DNA from: a bacterium YEK0313
GTDB lineage: Bacteria > Pseudomonadota > Alphaproteobacteria > Rhizobiales > Phreatobacteraceae
Direction: 5' to 3'
Length of the DNA stretch: 64,000 bases
Assembly (NCBI GenBank): GCA_000751295.2
Contig: CCMO02000001.1
Span: 3,872,615 to 3,936,614 of the forward strand
The notes below the pieces were generated by a model, which saw only the letters and a program-made list of their open reading frames with translations, did not search any database and was not told where the DNA came from. The position numbers and the translations under genes were made by a program. Shown here piece by piece: positions 55,799-64,000 of the stretch; the stretch's first letter is position 1; the number at the start of each line of letters is the position of its first letter.

Positions 55799-56128
55799 AT
55801 GTCGGATACCGTCACCGTCACTGATCGCGCCGCCCAGCGCATCGCCAAGATCCTGAGCGGCGAACCGCCGGGTTCGATGCTGCGCATATCGGTGGAGGGC
55901 GGCGGCTGCTCCGGCTTCCAGTACAAGTTCGACTTCACCAGAGACCGCAATGCCGACGACCTCGTCATCGAAAAGGCCGGCGCGACCGTCCTGGTCGACG
56001 AGATCTCCCTGCCCTACATGGCCGGCACCGAGCTCGACTGGGTCGACGATCTCATCGGCTCGTCGTTCAAGCTGCAGAACCCCAACGCCACCGCCAATTG
56101 CGGCTGCGGCACCAGCTTCTCGGTCTGA
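55799..56128 (+). CDS. erpA: A-type iron-sulfur cluster insertion protein (ErpA-like)
   Basis: A 109-residue A-type carrier. The three conserved cysteines are in GGGCSGFQY and NCGCGTSFSV. It transfers Fe-S clusters to target enzymes. GGGAGACAAG precedes the ATG at 55799; the longer frame from 55724 is not supported. Divergence from dgt is the common arrangement in rhizobia. One possible client, the Fe-S enzyme IlvD, lies in this window. Confidence 0.93.
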   Translation: MSDTVTVTDRAAQRIAKILSGEPPGSMLRISVEGGGCSGFQYKFDFTRDRNADDLVIEKAGATVLVDEISLPYMAGTELDWVDDLIGSSFKLQNPNATANCGCGTSFSV

Positions 56129-56185
56129 CCGGCGCGGGCCGGCCGCGCACCGTCATGGATCGCGCGGGGCCCGACGGCGGTCGGC

Positions 56186-56791
56186 TCAATAGAGCGTCGC
56201 CTTCTGGCGCGCGGCGAGGTTCCGGTCATAGTCCTCGGCGTCGAAGGGCTGGTGCGCGCCCTTCAGCATGTCGCCGGCGCTCGGCAGCTCGCCACGCGCG
56301 CGGTGCAGGCCCGGATCCCACAGGCGGGACCGATGCAGGGCGCGCGCGCACTGGAAATAGACCGTGTCGATGGTGATGACGAGCGCGCTCGTGGGCGCCT
56401 TGCCGTCGACCGTGTGGCGGGCCAGCAACGCGGAATCGGCCGAAATGCGCGCCCGCCCGTTCACCCTGAGCGTCTCGCCGACGCCCGGCACCAGGACCAG
56501 CAGCGCCACGCGCGGATCACGGACGATGTTCCTGAGGCTGTCGATGCGGTTGTTGCCGCGCCGGTCGGGCATGACCAGCGTCCGGTCGTCGACGACGGCG
56601 ACAAAACCGGCGGGATCGCCGCGCGGCGTGGCATCCAGCCCTTCCGCCCCGGCCGTCGCGAGCACGCAGAAGGGCGACGCCTCGATGATCGCGCGATATT
56701 GCGGCGTCAGCCGCGGCACTTCCTTGACCAGCGACGCCTCGCCCGGGCGGCCGTAGAGCGCCTCGAGCGCCGCTTCGTCATCGATCCACAT
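56186..56791 (-). CDS. PPOX-class flavin-dependent pyridoxamine 5'-phosphate oxidase family protein
   Basis: A 201-residue split-barrel flavoprotein. SPFCVLATAGAEGLDATPRGD and RGNNRIDSLRNIVRDPRVALL are typical of the FMN-binding subgroup often labelled MSMEG_1061-like. Substrate unknown. The start at 56791 is preceded by AGGAGCCAAG; the frame extends far upstream but that part is antisense to xthA. It is convergent with erpA. Confidence 0.85.
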   Translation of the reverse strand: MWIDDEAALEALYGRPGEASLVKEVPRLTPQYRAIIEASPFCVLATAGAEGLDATPRGDPAGFVAVVDDRTLVMPDRRGNNRIDSLRNIVRDPRVALLVLVPGVGETLRVNGRARISADSALLARHTVDGKAPTSALVITIDTVYFQCARALHRSRLWDPGLHRARGELPSAGDMLKGAHQPFDAEDYDRNLAARQKATLY

Positions 56792-56896
56792 CGCCTTGGC
56801 TCCTGCCCGCCGCGGGTCGCGCACGACCTGTTCTGCGCGCGCGACCTTATGGCAGCTTCGGGCTAGAGTGGCACGCGAAAGAATCGCGAGCAGCCC

Positions 56897-57679
56897 ATGA
56901 TCATCGCCACGTGGAACGTCAATTCCATCAAGATTCGCGTCGAGAACACCCTCGCCTGGCTCAAGGAGCGCGATCCCGACATCGTCTGCCTGCAGGAACT
57001 GAAATGCGTCGACGAGGCCTTCCCGCGCGAGGCCTTCGAGGCCGCCGGCTACAATGTCGCGACCCATGGGCAGAAGAGCTACAACGGCGTCGCCATCCTC
57101 TCCAAGCTGCCGCTGGAGGACGTCACCCCTCGCCTGCCCGGCGACGACAGCGACGAGCAGGCCCGCTACCTCGAAGCCGTCGTCTCGACGCCGACCGGCG
57201 CGTTTCGGATCGGCTCGATCTACCTGCCGAACGGCAACCCGCTCGGCAGCGAGAAGTTTCCCTACAAGCTCGCCTGGATGAACCGGCTGATCGCCCATGC
57301 CCGCGACCGGCTGACGCTCGAGGAGCCCTTTGCCCTCTGCGGCGACTACAATGTCATTCCCAATCCCGAGGACGCCAAGAACCCCAAGGACTGGCTGGGC
57401 GACGCGCTGTTCCAGCCGGAAAGCCGCGGCAAGCTGCGCGAGCTCGCCGCCCTCGGCTTCACCGACGCGGTGCGCGCCTGCGACAGCTCCCCGGGGCTCT
57501 ATTCGTTCTGGGACTATCAGGCCGGCGCCTGGCAGCGGAACAACGGCATCCGCATCGACCACCTGATGCTGTCGCCGCAGGCGAGCGACCGCCTGGTCAG
57601 GGCCGGCATCGACAAGCACGTCCGCGCCTTCGACAAGCCGAGCGACCATGTGCCGGTCTGGTGCGAACTGCGCCTCTGA
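56897..57679 (+). CDS. xthA: Exodeoxyribonuclease III
   Basis: A 260-residue EEP-family AP endonuclease. WNVNSIKIR, LQELKCVDEAFP, GDYNVIPNPEDAKNP and the C-terminal SDHVPVW carry the catalytic Asn, Glu, Asp and His. It acts in base-excision repair. The gene is divergent from the PPOX gene and ends at a pair of hairpins shared with the cupin gene. Confidence 0.95.
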   Translation: MIIATWNVNSIKIRVENTLAWLKERDPDIVCLQELKCVDEAFPREAFEAAGYNVATHGQKSYNGVAILSKLPLEDVTPRLPGDDSDEQARYLEAVVSTPTGAFRIGSIYLPNGNPLGSEKFPYKLAWMNRLIAHARDRLTLEEPFALCGDYNVIPNPEDAKNPKDWLGDALFQPESRGKLRELAALGFTDAVRACDSSPGLYSFWDYQAGAWQRNNGIRIDHLMLSPQASDRLVRAGIDKHVRAFDKPSDHVPVWCELRL

Positions 57680-57693
57680 CGAGGAAAGTCAAA

Positions 57694-57756
57694 CCGGACA
57701 AGGGCATAGCGCCATGTCCGGATTCTGAATCGGATTCTGAAGCGAAATCGCTTCAG
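57694..57756. terminator. Paired hairpins between convergent xthA and cupin genes
   Basis: Hairpin one: CCGGACA at 57694-57700 pairs with TGTCCGG at 57715-57721. Hairpin two: CTGAAGCG at 57737-57744 pairs with CGCTTCAG at 57749-57756, loop AAAT, overlapping the cupin stop codon. No long T-run follows. Likely a bidirectional terminator or a small palindromic repeat. Confidence 0.55.
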
Positions 57757-58145
57757 GCGCCCTGGGTCGGAAACTCCGCCGGCAAAGTGATTTCGATCAG
57801 TTCGAGGTCGTCGGAATGGGCGATCTCCTGGTGGACGATGCCGGGAGGCTGGTGAACGCAGGACCCCGGCTCCAGCAGCACCTCGCCCACCCCCTCGTAC
57901 CAGAAGCGCACCCAGCCCTTGAGCACATAGACGAGCTGGAAATCGAGCGTATGGGTGTGCTTGTCGCCGCCGGCATGGGCGCCCGGCACGGCCTTGATCA
58001 CATGGGCGCCGACGCGGCCGCCGGTCGCCTTGGCGATGCCGAGATCGCGGTAGACGAAGAAGCTCCGCAGCCCCTGCCCCTTGAACTCCCCGTCCTTGGC
58101 GTGGGCGACCGAAAAGGTCCCGGCCCGGGTCTCGACATGCTGCAT
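57753..58145 (-). CDS. Cupin-domain protein
   Basis: A 130-residue single cupin. The first motif is GAHAGGDKHTHTLDFQLVY with metal-ligand histidines; the second contains VLLEPGSCVHQPPGIVHQEI. Its function cannot be specified. The start at 58145 is preceded by GAGGGAGGCGAG. It lies downstream of the P450 gene on the same strand, with an 83-bp gap. Confidence 0.85.
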   Translation of the reverse strand: MQHVETRAGTFSVAHAKDGEFKGQGLRSFFVYRDLGIAKATGGRVGAHVIKAVPGAHAGGDKHTHTLDFQLVYVLKGWVRFWYEGVGEVLLEPGSCVHQPPGIVHQEIAHSDDLELIEITLPAEFPTQGA

Positions 58146-58228
58146 TCTCGCCTCCCTCGTGCGGCCTTTGCCGTGGGCATCAGCCTGCAACAGCCGGCAA
58201 GCGTGCCGCAACCGCCACCGCCGCGTGG

Positions 58229-59614
58229 TCAGCGCCGCAGCACCGTCATGGGCAGTCCGCCGTCCGGCCGCAGCGTCAGGCGGGTATTCGGCTTCGGCCA
58301 ATGGCCCGCGGCCGGTACGAAGCGCAGCCGGCGCATGAGCGTCGCGAAGATCACCACCGCCTCGATCAGCGCGAAGGACGCGCCGATGCAGATGCGCGGT
58401 CCGGCACCGAACGGCAGATAGGCGCCGCGCGGCCTGCCTTTGGCCGCATCCGGCGCGAAACGGTCGGGATCGAAGCTGTCGGGATGGCTCCAGAGCCGGC
58501 GGTGGCGGTGCACGGCATAGACCGGCACATAGACCGGGGTCCGGGCCTTGATCGTCTCGGTTCCGAGCACCAGGTCCTCGGCCGCGACGCGCGGGATCAA
58601 TGGCGCCGGCGGATAGAGCCGCATGGCCTCCTGGATGACCTGTCTGACATAGACGAGCCGGTCGGCTGCGGCGGCATCGACCGCCCCCTCGCCCGCCACC
58701 TCGGCAATCTCCTGGAGAACGCGGCGCTCGACATCCGGGCTCATGGCGGTGAGCCACAGGGCCCAGGTCAGCGCCAGCGCGGTCGTCTCGTGGCCGGCGA
58801 CGACGAAGGTCAGGAGGTTGTCGGCAAGCTCGGCATCCGTCATGGCCCGGCCGGTTTCCGGGTCGGTCGCCTGGATCAGGAAGTCGAGAAGATCGGGAGC
58901 GGGGCTCGGGCGGGCCCGCCGCTCGGCCACGACGCGCGCCATCTCGGCCTTCAGGAAGCCGTTCCCCGCCCGCGCTCGGCGCTTGCCCGGATAGGGCATC
59001 CAGGCCGGCAGGCGCAGCACAGTGAGCGCCGCGATCCAGCCGATCGTATCGAAATAGTGCGTGATCTCCTGGCTGAAGCGCTCGGTGTCGAACCCGCCTT
59101 CGCCCGACAGCATGGTGGCGACGATGACGTCGAAGGTCGTCGTCATCATCGCCTCGGAAACGTCGATGCCGCTGCCGCCCGGGGTGGCCGCCGCCGCAGC
59201 GAGGCGTTCGCCGGTCGCCTCGGCCGCCCGGCTCATGGCCGACACGAAGCCCAGGATCTTCTCGTGCCGAAAGGGCGGCGACGAGGCGCGCCGCTGCCAG
59301 CGCCAGTCGGCGCCCTCCGCCGTGAAGATCGACTTGTTGCCGACCGCCGCTCCGATCGTGCGCTGGATGATCGGCGCCTTCGGAAACTGCGCGGCACGGC
59401 TGACCAGGACCTCCTCGACCAGTGCGGGATCCATGACCATGAACACCGGCCGGCCGGCGAAATGCAGGCGCACCATGGTTTCGTCGAACAGCGCCCGCGG
59501 CCAGGTCTCCAGCGGGTTGCGCACCAGCGTGCGCAGAAAGCTGAACACGCCGAGAGGCTCGGCCGGATGGTCGATCGCAGAAGGGGTAAACCGCGGACTG
59601 TCGACGAGGCTCAT
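58229..59614 (-). CDS. Cytochrome P450
   Basis: A 461-residue bacterial P450. The I-helix motif AGHETT is at 273-278, ExxR is in EAMRLYP, and the heme loop FGAGPRICIG places the axial cysteine at 409. It has no N-terminal membrane anchor. The substrate is not readable, and no dedicated ferredoxin or reductase is adjacent, so electrons must come from elsewhere. Confidence 0.93.
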   Translation of the reverse strand: MSLVDSPRFTPSAIDHPAEPLGVFSFLRTLVRNPLETWPRALFDETMVRLHFAGRPVFMVMDPALVEEVLVSRAAQFPKAPIIQRTIGAAVGNKSIFTAEGADWRWQRRASSPPFRHEKILGFVSAMSRAAEATGERLAAAAATPGGSGIDVSEAMMTTTFDVIVATMLSGEGGFDTERFSQEITHYFDTIGWIAALTVLRLPAWMPYPGKRRARAGNGFLKAEMARVVAERRARPSPAPDLLDFLIQATDPETGRAMTDAELADNLLTFVVAGHETTALALTWALWLTAMSPDVERRVLQEIAEVAGEGAVDAAAADRLVYVRQVIQEAMRLYPPAPLIPRVAAEDLVLGTETIKARTPVYVPVYAVHRHRRLWSHPDSFDPDRFAPDAAKGRPRGAYLPFGAGPRICIGASFALIEAVVIFATLMRRLRFVPAAGHWPKPNTRLTLRPDGGLPMTVLRR

Positions 59615-59755
59615 GACCTATCCCCGAAGGCTGCGGCCGTGAGCGGATCAAACCGGCGCTCGCGGTCCGCCTCGTCCGTAGCAGTCCTTGCCGGCCACAA
59701 TGAGGCTCCGGGAACCGCGAAGGGGCAAGGGCGAGCCCGGCTGCTGCCGGCGCGA

Positions 59756-60574
59756 TCAGCGCCGGCCCGGGCCCTTCAGCCAGGCTTCGACCATGCGCAG
59801 CGCCACGCCCCGCTCGTCGTCGGAGGCCGTGCGCATGGCCTCGTCGTACATTTCGGTGATCCAGGTGTCGCTTTCGCTCGCCGCTTCCTTGGCCAGCGTC
59901 AGATACATCAGCCCGCGCGGCGCCTGGCGCGGCACGTCGCGCCCGACGAACAGCATGTGGCCGAGCACGGCCTGGGCCCGGTAATGGCTCTTGCCCGCGG
60001 CCAGCGACAGCCAGCGGGCGGCCTGGCGCGCATCGCGCTGCGTGCCCTGGCCCTCCAGGAACATGCGGCCGAGGCGGAACTGGCCGTCGGCATCGCCGAA
60101 GGTCGAGGCGGCATAGAAATAGAGCTCGAAGGCGCGCTGCGGATTGGGCCGCACATAGCTGTTCGGAATGCCCTCGAGCCAATAATTGGCCATGCCGACG
60201 AAGGCGGCCGAAATGAATTGCGCATCCGGCGAATTGGGGTTCTCGTCGCCACGCGTCTGGGTGATGCGGCGGAAGGTCTCGAAAGCCTTCAGGTCGTTCT
60301 GCGCGACACCGTCGCCCGACATGTACATGCGGGCGAGCTTCCAGGCCGATGCGGCATGGCCGTTGGTCGCGGCATATTGCAGCGCCGAGACCGCCTCTTC
60401 GGTGCGGCCGTCCCTCAGCGCACGGCCGCCGGCGCGGAAGGCGTCGAGCGGCGAGCGCGGATCGGTGGTGGCCTGCCCGTCGAAGGCAAAGGCGCCGGTC
60501 ACGCCGGCGGGGGTCACGGCCACCGCCAGCGCGAAAACGATCGCGCGAACCTTCAGGGCGTCAGACATCGGCAT
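59756..60574 (-). CDS. exoR: Sel1-repeat periplasmic regulator, ExoR homologue
   Basis: A 272-residue protein with a signal peptide (hydrophobic 8-28, ending AFAFDG) and Sel1-type repeats: AASAWKLARMYMSGDGVAQN, GDADGQFRLGRMFLEGQG and YRAQAVLGHMLFVGRD. The order and spacing match rhizobial ExoR, which restrains the ExoS-ChvI signalling system and exopolysaccharide synthesis. The ATG at 60574 (GGGGAAAAG upstream) overlaps the ilvD end by 14 bases; a second ATG at 60568 is possible. Confidence 0.85.
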   Translation of the reverse strand: MPMSDALKVRAIVFALAVAVTPAGVTGAFAFDGQATTDPRSPLDAFRAGGRALRDGRTEEAVSALQYAATNGHAASAWKLARMYMSGDGVAQNDLKAFETFRRITQTRGDENPNSPDAQFISAAFVGMANYWLEGIPNSYVRPNPQRAFELYFYAASTFGDADGQFRLGRMFLEGQGTQRDARQAARWLSLAAGKSHYRAQAVLGHMLFVGRDVPRQAPRGLMYLTLAKEAASESDTWITEMYDEAMRTASDDERGVALRMVEAWLKGPGRR

Positions 60575-62288
60575 AGACGTGCTTTTCCCCGGCGCCGCCC
60601 GGATGAGTAACGGCGCCGTCAACCGCAGGACCAACCTGCTGGGCGTATTTCCAGATGGCACCCGAACCGAACTCGGTATCTTTCGGGCCTTTCCAGTCTT
60701 TCTTACGCGCCCGCATTTCGGCGGCCGTAAGGCGAACTTTGAGCGTTCCCTTGACTGCGTCGATCTCAATTATGTCGCCGTCGCGGACCAGCGCGATCGG
60801 TCCGCCGACCTGCGCCTCGGGGCCGACATGGCCAATGCAGAAGCCGCGGGTCGCGCCCGAAAACCGGCCGTCGGTGATCAGCGCGACCTTGTCGCCCATG
60901 CCCTGGCCGTAGAGCGCGGCGGTGGTCGCCAGCATCTCGCGCATGCCCGGACCGCCCTTCGGTCCCTCGTAGCGGATGACGATGACCTCGCCTTCCCTGA
61001 TGGTACGCGCAGTGACCGCCGCGAAGCATTCCTCCTCGCGGTCGAAGCAGCGGGCCGGGCCCTTGAACTTCAGCTTCTTCATGCCCGCGACCTTCACGAT
61101 CGCGCCGTCAGGGGCGAGATTGCCCTTCAGGCCGACCACGCCGCCGGTCCGGGTGATCGGCTTGTCCGCCGGGCGGACGACGTCCTGGTCGGGGTTCCAT
61201 TTCACCGAGGCGAGATTCTCGGCCATGGTCCGGCCGGTGACCGTCATTCAGTCGCCATGCATGAAGCCATGGTCGAGCAGCGTCTTCATCAGGAGCGGGA
61301 TGCCGCCGATCTCGAACATGTCCTTGGCGACATATTTGCCGCCCGGCTTCAGGTCGGCGATGTAGGGCGTGCGCTTGAAGATCTCGGCGACGTCGAACAG
61401 GTCGAACTTGATGCCGCATTCATGCGCCATGGCCGGCAGGTGCAGCGCCGCATTGGTCGACCCGCCCGAGGCGGCGACCACGGTCGCGGCATTTTCCAGC
61501 GCCTTGCGGGTGACGATGTCGCGCGGGCGGATGCCGCGGCGGATCAGTTCCATCACCTTCTCACCGGCGGCGTAGCAGAACTGGTCGCGGATATCGTAGG
61601 GCGCCGGGGCGCCGGCCGAATAGGGCAAGGCGAGGCCGATGGCCTCGGAGACGGTGGCCATCGTATTGGCGGTGAACTGCGCGCCGCAGGCCCCGGCCGA
61701 GGGAGCGGCAGTGCGCTCCAGCTCGTCGAGATCCTCCGACGACATCTCGCCCGTCGAATGCTTGCCGACGGCCTCGAACAGGTCCTGCACGGTCACCTGG
61801 CGGCCGCGGAACACGCCGGGCAGGATGGAACCGCCATAGATGAAGATGGAGGGCACGTTGAGGCGCACCATGGCCATCATCATGCCGGGCAGCGACTTGT
61901 CGCAGCCCGCAAGGCCGACCAGTGCGTCATAGGAATGGCCGCGCATCGACAGCTCGACCGAGTCGGCGATGATTTCGCGCGACGGCAGCGAGGATTTCAT
62001 GCCGGCATGGCCCATGGCGATGCCGTCCGTGACAGTGATGGTGCAGAATTCGCGCGGGGTGCCCTGGGCCGCCTCGACCCCCTTCTTGACCGCCTGCGCC
62101 TGACGCATCAGCGCGATATTGCAGGGGGCGGCCTCGTTCCAGCAGGTGGCGACGCCGACGAAGGGCTGATGGATCTGCTTGCGCGACAGCCCCATCGCGT
62201 AAAGGTAGGATCGGTGCGGGGCGCGTTGCGGCCCCTCGGTGACGTGCCGACTTGGCAGCCTGTTCTTGTCGAACGTGAATGGTGTCAT
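60561..62288 (-). pseudogene. ilvD: Dihydroxy-acid dehydratase ilvD interrupted by one in-frame TGA
   Basis: The two open pieces, 61248-62288 and 60561-61247, are in the same frame and form one full enzyme of 575 codons. Fe-S ligand cysteines are at 56 (PCNIAL), 129 (GCDKS) and 201 (GACGAQ), and the active-site Ser segment GRFSGATRG is in the second piece. Codon 347 is TGA (61248-61250) in HGD-stop-MTVTGRT, where the family usually has cysteine (HGDC). No other damage is visible. GGGGGCGAG precedes the start. The enzyme works in valine, leucine and isoleucine synthesis. An ATG follows the TGA directly, so reinitiation is possible. Confidence 0.88.
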
Positions 62289-62586
62289 CTCGCCCCCACG
62301 AAGATGCATCGGCCGCCACCGGAATCCGGGAGCGCTTGAGCCTGTCCTGCCATCGTCCTGAGAGCTTGAATAGTCATGAACTCACGAGGCCACACATGCA
62401 CGCAACCGGCCACTTGACGTAGCGCGTCCGTGGGAAATTTCGTCGCTTGGGGCTGTGGCGGGATTGGGGCGGAAAATGGTGAACCATCGGTGGCTTTCTC
62501 AGCAGTTTATAAGTGTTGCAATCGAGACACATTCTGAGAAGACAGCCGATGCGACAACTTAGGATGGCAGGCTTGGCCGAGCCCGC
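62289..62586. promoter_or_regulatory. Intergenic region upstream of ilvD
   Basis: A 298-bp gap without a gene. It holds the presumed ilvD-exoR promoter and a 7-bp inverted repeat (TTCTCAG at 62496-62502 with CTGAGAA at 62534-62540). The TATAAA inside it, read on the minus strand, lacks a clear -35 partner. No leader peptide rich in branched-chain residues was recognised. Confidence 0.4.
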
Positions 62587-63333
62587 TCAGCGCGCCGCCA
62601 CCGCCCCTGCTCGCAGGCGGAGGTCGAGAAACAGACCGGCCGGATAGACGGCCATGACCGGCGCATAGGGCAGGCCGGCCGCGGCCAGCGCCTCGCCAAC
62701 CCAGTGATTGCACACCTTCAGGACCGAGAAGGTGCCGGTCGCCGCATAGAAGAGGCTCGGCCCATAGAGACCCTGCCCCAATTCCTGCGGCGCGCCCGCC
62801 GCCGCCGCCGCCACCGCCGCATCGAGGAAGGCGGCGAGCCGCATGAAGCCCGGCCTGCCGAGCCTGAGGGCCAGCACGTCGGAATGGACGAAGATCTCCG
62901 GCGCCGGCCGCGTCAGGCCGACCACATGCAGCACCGCCGCATTGCCGGGACGGAACAGGGCGCGCAGCGCGCTCAGCACCTGGACGTCGCCGACCGTCGG
63001 CGTCTCGCGGTAGAAGCGCGCTTCGCCCCAGCCGATCTCGACCGACGGATAGTCCCGGAACCGGTCGAGCACGGCGACGAGCCTGCCGAGCCCCTGGGCG
63101 TCGGCCGCCGCCTTGAGCGCCTCGCGCGGCAGTGCGATGCCGGAATGCCAGCCGTGGGAGACGACATGGATCGGCACGGAGGGCTCATCCGGCCGCGGCG
63201 GGTAGAGCGCCGGATCGCCGGCGCGCAAGGTCAGGCCGGCGACCAGCAGCAGGCCGACGCCAAGGCCGGCGACCGTCAGCATGGCCCGCCGAGCCGCGCT
63301 TCGGGCGAACCCGCGCGGCTGCGGCGGCGTCAT
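62587..63333 (-). CDS. DUF2459 (TIGR02117-type) protein
   Basis: A 248-residue protein with one N-terminal membrane segment (about 18-36) and a periplasmic domain containing VSHGWHSGIALP and VCNHWVGEALAAAGLP. These match the DUF2459 family, first noted near urease genes; here the urease operon is 22 kb away. The His and Cys in these motifs suggest a peptidase-like fold, but the function is unknown. It overlaps the metallophosphoesterase gene by four bases. Confidence 0.8.
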   Translation of the reverse strand: MTPPQPRGFARSAARRAMLTVAGLGVGLLLVAGLTLRAGDPALYPPRPDEPSVPIHVVSHGWHSGIALPREALKAAADAQGLGRLVAVLDRFRDYPSVEIGWGEARFYRETPTVGDVQVLSALRALFRPGNAAVLHVVGLTRPAPEIFVHSDVLALRLGRPGFMRLAAFLDAAVAAAAAGAPQELGQGLYGPSLFYAATGTFSVLKVCNHWVGEALAAAGLPYAPVMAVYPAGLFLDLRLRAGAVAAR

Positions 63334-64000
63334 GCTGCCTCCGCGACCAGGACCACCGTCACCACTTCCGGCGGCGCGAACAGCCTGAGCGGCAGCGCGC
63401 TGCAGCCGAGGCCGGCGCTGACGATCAGATGGCGCCGCCCGACCCGATGGTGGCCGTGTGCCAGCGCCCGGGGAATGCGGCTCGGCGGCATGCGCAGCGG
63501 CGGCAGGCCCGGCAGACGCACCTGGCCGGCGTGGATATGCCCCGCGAGCAGCACCGCGCCCTCGGGCAGGTCGTAGATGATGCCGGGATCGTGCGAGAGA
63601 ACCAGCTCGGCGCCGGCCGCGGCGGCGACCAGGCCCAGATCCGGCTCACCGTGCATGTCGTCGGCAAGGCCGACGACGCGCAGGACATCCGCGCCGATGG
63701 CGAAATGCGCCGTGCGGTTTTCCAGGACCGGGATGCCGGCCGTCTCGAAGGCAGCAGCGACGGCCTCCGCGCCATATTCGAGGTCGTGGTTGCCGAGCAC
63801 GGTCGCCATCGGCAGCGACCATCCGGCAAGCTCGGCCGCGATCGCCTCGGGCGGGATGCGGCCGCCGCCGAAGGTCATCATGTTCATGTGGTCGCCGCCG
63901 AGCAGCACGAGGTCGGGCGCGAGCGCCCTCACCTCCGCACCGATCGCGGCGAGCCGCCCGACATCCCCGGCATGCGAACCGAGATGCAGGTCCGAGAGAA
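63330..64000 (-). CDS. Metallophosphoesterase (N-terminus outside window)
   Basis: At least 223 residues of a calcineurin-type phosphoesterase; the start lies beyond base 64000. Metal-binding motifs are present in order: SDLHLGSHAG at the window edge, LLGGDHMN, LGNHDLEYG, LSHDP and GHIHAGQVRLPG. It resembles the YaeI/YkuE-type group. It overlaps the DUF2459 gene, so the pair is probably one operon. The substrate is unknown. Confidence 0.88.
   Translation of the reverse strand, partial: LSDLHLGSHAGDVGRLAAIGAEVRALAPDLVLLGGDHMNMMTFGGGRIPPEAIAAELAGWSLPMATVLGNHDLEYGAEAVAAAFETAGIPVLENRTAHFAIGADVLRVVGLADDMHGEPDLGLVAAAAGAELVLSHDPGIIYDLPEGAVLLAGHIHAGQVRLPGLPPLRMPPSRIPRALAHGHHRVGRRHLIVSAGLGCSALPLRLFAPPEVVTVVLVAEAA

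Noticed and set aside
56792..57649. Upstream extension of the PPOX gene
   Set aside because: This part is antisense to xthA; the start at 56791 has a good ribosome site.

Overview
The window is GC-rich, densely packed DNA from an alphaproteobacterium, most likely in the order Hyphomicrobiales (Rhizobiales). The best evidence is the conserved run erpA / dgt - argS - SPOR protein - nagZ - scpA - scpB - tatA - tatB - tatC, an exoR homologue, and a psd-pssA pair. No tRNA, rRNA, insertion sequence, prophage or CRISPR array was seen. Almost all genes lie on the minus strand.

Region 1 (1-26051, minus strand) is the most unusual part. A five-gene unit runs TolC-type lipoprotein, periplasmic HlyD-type adaptor, GAF-like/HlyD fusion, PqqD-like/M50 protease/HlyD fusion, then a giant repeat protein. 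The giant gene starts at 20036 and is still open at base 1, so it encodes more than 6,678 residues. It has an N-terminal LEPRMVFDGAA motif, a DUF4347 domain, two carbohydrate-binding-like modules, five 226-residue tandem units and then about 40 cadherin-like and putative-Ig modules. The locus resembles a type I secretion and adhesin locus, but no ABC transporter is present. A membrane protease fused to an adaptor sits where the ABC exporter would normally be.

Region 2 (26500-34227) holds accessory metabolism: a crotonase and a hotdog thioesterase in one operon, a divergent phasin-like gene, a TRAP transporter (dctMQP), an alpha/beta hydrolase, and a RidA / altronate-dehydratase-type pair. The last group suggests uptake and breakdown of sugar acids.

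Region 3 (34351-40682) is a complete urease operon in the order ureD-A-(hupE/ureJ)-(DUF1272)-B-C-E-F-G. UreE carries a very long histidine tail.

Region 4 (40788-56128) is housekeeping: phosphatidylethanolamine synthesis (psd-pssA), Tat export (tatABC), chromosome segregation (scpAB), murein recycling (nagZ), a SPOR-domain protein with an apparent frameshift, argS, a thioredoxin-NhaA fusion, a dGTPase and, divergently, an ErpA-type Fe-S carrier. A lone ABC ATPase is coupled to scpB.

Region 5 (56186-64000) contains a PPOX-family flavoprotein, xthA, a cupin, a cytochrome P450, an ExoR homologue, ilvD interrupted by one in-frame TGA at a normally cysteine position, a DUF2459 protein and a metallophosphoesterase that runs off the window.
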